From Botryococcus braunii (lineage: Eukaryota; Chlorophyta; Trebouxiophyceae): DNA of 64,000 nucleotides. Under the pieces are notes generated by a model, which saw only the letters and a list, made by a program, of their open reading frames with translations, ran no database searches and was not told the DNA's origin. Made by a program: the position numbers and the translations under genes. The stretch is from positions 686,368-750,367 of the forward strand of contig KV908359.1 of the NCBI GenBank assembly GCA_002005505.1, written 5' to 3'. Positions 59,501 to 64,000 of the stretch are shown one piece after another (the stretch's first letter is position 1; each line of letters begins with the position of its first letter).

Positions 59501-60721
59501 TTACCTGTAGGGTTACTACACCCTCTAGAAATACCTGACAGAAAGTGGCAATCAATGTCTATGGACCTAATCACTGGACTGCCAAGAACTAAGGAAGGAT
59601 ATGACGCTATCTGGGTTGCTGTTGATAGGTTGTCAAAGTATGCGCACTTCGCTCCGACAACCACTGACGCAAGTGCAGAAGTGATAGCTCAACTGTTACG
59701 GACCCGGGTTTTCACCTTGCATGGGTTTCCCACTCACATTGTATCAGACAGAGATCCTAGGTGGGTGGGTCGCTTCTGTCAAGAGCTCTTTCGGTTGACC
59801 GGTTGTCGCTCTGCGCTATCTACAGCGTTTCATCCGCAGACCGACGGTCAAACGGAACGAATTAATAGGATTTTGGAGGATTATTTGCGTCATTACGTCA
59901 CTGGAAGACACAACGACTGGGATAAACATTTGTGTGAGGCTGAATTTTCTTACAACAACACTTTTCAGCAATCAATCAACACTACTCCATTTAGGTTGAC
60001 TTTCGGTCAGGATCCCACGATTCCCTTCCAGGAAGTCTATGAAGGTGTGACATCTTCTGTACGTGAGTATGTACCGGCAGCAGCAGAGTTTGTACGAAGG
60101 ATGAGATGGGATCTAGAAAGAGCGCGGACATGTCTCAAAGCTGCGCAGGACCGCATGAAGGCATATGCGGACGCGAGGAGAAAAGATGCTCCTATTTTAA
60201 AAATAGGCCAACCTGTCCTCCTCTCAACAAAGAATCTGAAATTCAAGCATACTCGGACAAGAAAACTCTTACCTCGGTTTATTGGGCCTTTTCCCATCGT
60301 CCAGGAGGTATCATCGGTAGCTTTCAGAATTAGGCTTCCAAAAACTCTGAGGGTTCATGATGTCTTCCATGTTTCTATGCTTAAGCCTTATAAGGAAGGT
60401 GGGACGGTACAACCTCCTCCTCTACCTGAGATTATTGATGGAGAAGAGGAGTATGAGGTCGAGGCTGTGCTAGCTCATAGGGAACGAAAGTTACGAGGTC
60501 GAAAAACTGCGCGAGAATATCTTGTAAAGTGGACCGGGTATCAGGATATTCATAATACTTGGGAGCCAGAGGATAACTTAGAACACGCCAGGGAGGCGTT
60601 ACAGCGGTACTGGGATTTAACCACGGAGCACAGGCCGGAACAAAAAGAAAAGGTGGACAAGAAACGTAAAGGACGTGGTAAAAATGCTGAGAAGCAGCGG
60701 AAGCGCGCTAGGCGCGCTTAG
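56576..60721 (+). CDS. pol: Element I pol: protease, RT, RNase H, integrase, chromodomain
   Basis: 1381 residues from the ATG overlapping the gag stop. Protease: ALVDTGATHSFVRQDFLATL and VDLILGEDFL. RT: MVIDYRAVNNLTRKDKYPLP and catalytic VVYLDDLLVYSK. RNase [35 protein letters not shown]. Integrase: HPGRDRTLELVQ with [55 protein letters not shown] module: LLPRFIGPFPIV. Chromodomain: YEVEAVLAHRERKLRGRK, then YLVKWTGYQDIHNTWEPE. A basic Lys/Arg tail closes the protein (KKRKGRGKNAEKQRKRARRA). No stops or missing catalytic residues. Confidence 0.96.
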   Translation: MSGVREGNLHTFVPWESFHSSIEQRCSEFLHCSFSRGPFDNTLPDGTSKPTFVAVPIGKAEDTLSTFAREQQANKHLSACFLMGSKVAKSKAVYPWLKGMRVILQGTKGPDVPYSYVVYHAGPKFSVSFAQAFSNRHLAMLFHVNCTGVKGVALVDTGATHSFVRQDFLATLGVRLSKKCVDVQLADGQTMRSAGTAKLRVHLSQTYVEQRDFIVCETLLDGVDLILGEDFLKERKALIDYNHGAVHLKPPHSSHYITLLNPLPPSERCTLPAQKVNVISEGQARRAMRKGCPGFWGVVREARSGQDSVCATHYLHRVAVATTEGDNPWDEDSGATGLDLNENSRRVIEGMTDKPQDLKQLLLEFLDVFPEKLPDLPPDRGILHTIPMTPGHTPPCRPTYRLAEPEVAECRRQVEELLAQGFIRPSASPYGSPILFVRKKDGTFRMVIDYRAVNNLTRKDKYPLPRIDDLLDKLQGSKFFTSFDLLSGYHQVRLHESDVPKTAFRTPLGSFEFLVLPFGLTNAPSTFQRLMNSVFHDFIREGFVVVYLDDLLVYSKSREQHLEHLTRILTRLREEKLYAKLSKCEFFADELRYLGHVVGRDGIKVDPAKVRTIVDWPTPTGSTHVRQFLGLANYFRKFVPGYSTLAAPLTRLTGKVPWTWGEAEEHAFQSLKETLSNAPVLALPDSSKPFKVISDASDYGVGAVLLQEGRPVAYFSKKRSNAERNYSTTEKELAGVLYALKEWRCYLLGQTFTVVTDHRANSFLQTQTLLSPRRARWAEFLQLFDIQWEYAPGSTNPADPLSRSPHLAGAHVRALARAQAGVQASVQARAGPLGEHSPPVGVGAMGVGEAADSTTLPTPMDGLRGWGRVLSEAYEIDYWLHRKQNRRKLSFHSGLWKRGARIYVPSHHMSSDGVERNLRREILENLHGPPIVGHPGRDRTLELVQRSWWWPGMASDVADFVAKCDSCQRVKAPAHLPVGLLHPLEIPDRKWQSMSMDLITGLPRTKEGYDAIWVAVDRLSKYAHFAPTTTDASAEVIAQLLRTRVFTLHGFPTHIVSDRDPRWVGRFCQELFRLTGCRSALSTAFHPQTDGQTERINRILEDYLRHYVTGRHNDWDKHLCEAEFSYNNTFQQSINTTPFRLTFGQDPTIPFQEVYEGVTSSVREYVPAAAEFVRRMRWDLERARTCLKAAQDRMKAYADARRKDAPILKIGQPVLLSTKNLKFKHTRTRKLLPRFIGPFPIVQEVSSVAFRIRLPKTLRVHDVFHVSMLKPYKEGGTVQPPPLPEIIDGEEEYEVEAVLAHRERKLRGRKTAREYLVKWTGYQDIHNTWEPEDNLEHAREALQRYWDLTTEHRPEQKEKVDKKRKGRGKNAEKQRKRARRA

Positions 60722-61290
60722 TGCTCTGGCAGGTCGGGTCGGCCCCTCGGTGCGTCCTTGGGCCACCTTGGAAGCTCTAAGCTTGGCCCTTAGAGTGTAC
60801 CCTGGGGGTATCCCAGTACTAGAGCGCACTCGGATGAATAGGACGTAAGCGGGGTAGAATGTCTGCCTCGGGTGCGTGCGGTGATGACCGCTCACCCTGG
60901 ACAGGACTCGTCGAGGTAGGGTGTCGTCTACCTCGGGTGCGTGCGGTGTTGACTGCTCACCCTTGTCAGGTTTCGGACGTCAATCATGTAATGTCGCGAC
61001 ATCCGTGCTAGCTCGCGCTGTAGCGTAACGCCCGACGCAGATGGGTGGCCCCACTGCCGTTGGGTAGAATTCCTATTGGACAGGACGGGCGAATTTATGT
61101 ATGGACGGGACAGATTTTACATTGTTATACGGACAGGGCTGGACAAGACAGGACAGGGGTCTGGCTTGGGCTGGGGACGCCAGACTAGTACCCGCGGACA
61201 GGACGTGACAGGACCGTACCTCTGCCAAGTGTGTTAGGTGCGTAGTGTAGTTGTTTAGAGTGAGTCTCCCTCTTGGCCGTGACGTCCAAG
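60722..61290 (+). other. Element I 3' untranslated region
   Basis: About 570 bp with recurring GGACAGGAC-like words and two copies of CCTCGGGTGCGTGCGGTG (near 60868 and 60931). No gene seen. Confidence 0.7.
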
Positions 61291-61305
61291 CTAAGGGGGG
61301 GAGGG
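61291..61305 (+). other. Element I polypurine tract
   Basis: CTAAGGGGGGGAGGG abuts the 3' LTR. Confidence 0.85.
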
Positions 61306-61603
61306 TGTAACAGGAAAAGTCGCGTGTTATAGGAAAATGACCGGACCACGAGGATTTGGACCTCCATAAAGGTCCCTTCGTGAGTTATGTTCCTCCACGC
61401 CAAGAAGTGGCTACTTCACGCGCCAAGGGAGTGACCCTTACTTGACAAGGCGCATTGGCGATGGAGACAGGGACACACTTAGAACAGGATAGAATAAGGC
61501 TTTGGCAGAGGAAGGACCGGGCCGGACTGGACGGGTACTGAGGTGGAGCCCAAACAACTTGTAACCATTGTTTTCGCATCCTTTGGCCGTTTCTACTGTA
61601 TCA
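61306..61603 (+). repeat. Element I 3' LTR
   Basis: 298 bp, same as 54734-55031 by eye, followed by AAGAC at 61604-61608. Confidence 0.96.
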
Positions 61604-61608
61604 AAGAC

Positions 61609-63977
61609 TGCCACTCCCTTTGAACTGCTGTTTGGAAGGAAACCATCAGTCCACTACTTGAGAGTATGGGGATGTCTGGCGTTTATTAAAATACCAGATA
61701 AGGATCTGTCAGCCTTTTCGGGCAGATCTGAGGCTGGGATGTTTGTGGGATATGAGCCTGCATCAAAGGCATATCGAGTCAGAGTGGGCAACAAGGTAAA
61801 GGTGTCAAAGAACGTCAAATTCTTTGAAGATAAGCTAGGAATTCAGGCTCTATCACCTAGTAAATCCTTGCCTGCTGAGTTCTCCCATGAGATTAACTTT
61901 GATCAAGTTTCATGCACTGATGATGGGGATGATTGGGATTTTGTACCGGTTGTCCTCACAGGCGCATTGGAACTAAGCAGGGAAGTAGGAAGGGGTACTG
62001 CACCAATCCTTCCAGCTAACATAGAAGTCATGCAAAGAATGAATGACATCTTGAGGGGCTTGGGAACAGTGGAAGAGAGTGGTCCAAGTGGGCTATCTGG
62101 GTCAGAAGCTCCAGGGGAAGGAGTAGTGGGCACTGGGGACGCACAGAATCCAGAGTCACACGTATCTGATAGTTCACGTGAGGAGTCAGATAATCACCCC
62201 TCTACTGAAAATAGTGACTTAAGTGATGAATTGCAAAATGGTGCCAGAGGTGGTGGAGGTAGATATGAACTGAGGCAAACGTTGGCAGAACCAGACATGT
62301 ATGTTCCTGGTACATACCACATTGGGGAAACGCCAGTTACAGATGCATCAGAAATAATCCCTCCAAATCAAAATGGGGCACAAGAGCAAGTAAAATTATC
62401 ATCCAGTAAAATCAAGGTTCCAGAAGACTGGTGGGAAGCTAAAAAATCACCACAGTGGGCATATTGGTTAGAGGCCATGAATGAAGAGATGGACTCTTTT
62501 GACTCTCATGAAACGTTTGAATATTGTGAGAGACCTGCTGATGCCAAAATTATTCCTCTGAAATGGGTCTATGCTTTAAAAACTGACAGTTTTGGTGATA
62601 TTGTCAGATTTAAGGCGAGACTAGTGGCCCAAGGTTGCAAGCAAAGGCCTGGTGTTGACTACTTTGAAACCTTTGCTCCAGTCAGTACACACACGTCTAG
62701 GAGGGTGCTGTTAAATCTAGCCACGTCAAATGGGTGGAAAATACACCAAGTCGATGTGAAAACAGCATTCCTAAATGGAACACTGGATGAGGAAGTGTAT
62801 GTAGCCCAACCTCCCTGTTTCTTCAATGGTGATTCTAATATAGTGTGCAAGCTACGCAGATCCTTATATGGTCTAAAGCAAGCACCACGTGCATGGCATA
62901 AGTGTCTGGTTGAAGAGCTTGGAAAGTTTGGGTTTACAGCCTGTCAGTGTGATCCAGCTCTCTTCATTAACAAAGAGTCATTCAAGTCACACGTATACTT
63001 GTTAGTGTATGTGGATGATTTGTTAATTGTGAGTGAGGATGTGGAATCTATTCAGTGTGTTAAGCAACAGCTGACTAGCATATTCTCAATTCATTATCTT
63101 GGTGAAATAAAGTCATTTTTGGGGTGTGAAATTAAGATAAACGAATCCTCACATACTCTTAAAATGACTAATGTTCTAAAAATTGAGAAACTAGTGGGAG
63201 AATATGGGCTACCTGATCAAGGAAAGGAGGTGGATACACCAATGTCAAGTTCCTTCTTGCCTACTCAAATTCCCGAGCCTCCTAAAGGGATGACTGGAGA
63301 GCAGATTGGATCAGGAGTTCCCCTACCAGAAGGTCACAGGTACTTAGAATTGATCGGGTCTCTTCAGTATTTGTCAACCACTACAAGGCCTGATATTTCT
63401 CAAGCTGTGGGAATGTTGAGCAGGAATAGAGGACAGCCAACAACATCCCATTGGAATGGAGCAATTAGGATACGGAGGTATCTCAACTGTACCAAGTATA
63501 TGGGGATTAAGTATACTGGATCTAATCAAAATGAACTGGTATGCTTTGTGGATGCAGATTTTGCAGGTGATCTGGATAGTAGAAAATCCACAACTGGGTT
63601 TGCCTTTCTACTTAACGGATCTATTGTGTCCTGGTCAAGCAAGAGGCAAACTTCCATAGCAACATCCACTGTGGAGTCTGAAGATATTGCTGTGAGTGCA
63701 GCAGTAAAAGAGGCCATGTGGGTGGGAAGTATGCTTTGTGAGTTGGGAGAAGAGATCACATATGTAACCATGTATTGTGTCAAACCTGAGAAATCACATG
63801 GTCTCAAAACACACTAAACATGTTAGTGTGAGTTATCATCATGCTCGAGAGAAGGTGGCTTGGGGTCAAATTGATCCTACATATGTGCCAACTACTGAAA
63901 ATGCAGCTGACATGTTCACAAAGCCATTAGCATCTACTGTATTCGAAAGGCATCGTAAAAATTTGGGGATGGAGTAA
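61609..63977 (+). pseudogene. pol: Element J integrase end, reverse transcriptase and RNase H
   Basis: It continues from 54733 (FELLFGRKPSVHYLRVWGCL). An acidic linker is followed by RT (WLEAMNEEMDSFDSHETFEY, HQVDVKTAFLNGTLDEEVYV, YGLKQAPRAWHK, YVDDLLIVSED) and RNase H (VDADFAGDLDSRKSTTGFAF). The RNase H segment reads STVESEDIAVSAAV where relatives have EAEFMA. Near 63775 the frame shifts, and the last part (HTKHVSVSYHHAREKVAWGQ, DMFTKPLASTVFERH) is read in another frame, ending at 63977. Two or more lesions support decay. Confidence 0.88.
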
Positions 63978-64000
63978 ACTAATGTTGGCATGTCCTGAAA

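Larger units (their letters stand above)
54734..61603 (+). mobile_element. Element I: chromodomain Ty3/gypsy retrotransposon inserted in J
   Basis: 298-bp LTRs at 54734-55031 and 61306-61603 look identical. They are flanked by AAGAC at 54729-54733 and 61604-61608. Internal order: primer site, gag (with one stop codon), pol, polypurine tract. It is closely related to element B in motifs and gene layout. Confidence 0.97.
34891..64000 (+). mobile_element. Element J: Ty1/copia retrotransposon, heavily interrupted and decaying, runs off the window
   Basis: Parts: 5' LTR (about 34891-35806), half-tRNA primer site (35809), ORF0 (35827-36309 plus 52605-52742), gag (52708 on), protease/integrase (to 54733), RT-RNase H (61609-63977). 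It is interrupted by solo LTR H (36310-52599, carrying F and G) with duplication AATCA, and by I (54734-61603) with duplication AAGAC. Frameshifts and stops in gag, protease and RNase H show decay. The 3' LTR is beyond 64000, so the LTR start cannot be confirmed. Confidence 0.88.

Noticed and set aside
52708..63977. Initial idea that the gag-pol after the H LTR belongs to H
   Set aside because: AATCA flanks the H LTR on both sides and J's ORF0 continues in frame after it, so H is a solo LTR and the coding region is J's.

Overview
This window is eukaryotic repeat DNA: a stack of nested LTR retrotransposons with almost no host sequence. I see no bacterial operons, rRNA, tRNA genes or CRISPR. 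The likely source is a green alga. Four Ty1/copia-type elements are primed by a site complementary to the anticodon region of initiator tRNA-Met (the priming mode known from Drosophila copia, yeast Ty5 and Volvox Osser). Most of the LTRs also carry TGTAA, the poly(A) signal typical of chlorophyte algae. The species cannot be fixed from the sequence alone.

Layout. 1-2670 is non-element DNA with a G-run minisatellite, long CT and GT tracts, decayed tandem repeats and one possible terminal exon. Nest 1: element A (Ty3/gypsy, minus strand, about 2675-12949 and 33965-34611) is interrupted by C (chromodomain Ty3, plus, 12950-33959). C is interrupted by B (chromodomain Ty3, minus, 14458-29128), and B by D (copia, plus, 19568-26803). 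Nest 2: element J (copia, plus, about 34891 to beyond the window end) is interrupted by H, a solo LTR (36310-36318 plus 51880-52599). H is interrupted 9 bp from its end by F (copia, plus, 36319-51874), and F by G (copia, minus, 41270-49502). J is also interrupted by I (chromodomain Ty3, plus, 54734-61603). Insertions B, C, D, F, G, H and I each have a matching 5-bp target-site duplication. Removing the insertions restores open frames across the breaks in C, B, F and in J's leader ORF. LTR pairs of B, C, D, F and I look identical by eye, and G shows one mismatch, so most insertions are recent.

Main discovery. The copia LTRs share an unusual design. Each holds two copies of a segment that starts at a putative transcription start and ends in CAG. 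In G (three introns) and J (two introns) the first copy contains GT-AG introns, and the second copy is the same exons precisely spliced. In D, F and H the two copies have no introns, but the first is followed by a GT donor. A TGTAA sits just upstream of the second copy in D, F, G and H. This fits a cycle in which the 5' leader is spliced, the strong-stop cDNA is copied from spliced RNA, and it is transferred to the unspliced 3' LTR. Each new LTR would then carry an intron-containing copy plus a spliced copy.

Other points: A carries a Dam-type adenine-methyltransferase-like domain after its protease, a PHD finger between RNase H and integrase, and an apparently spliced coiled-coil ORF downstream of pol. 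F, G and J carry an extra ORF (ORF0) between the primer site and gag.
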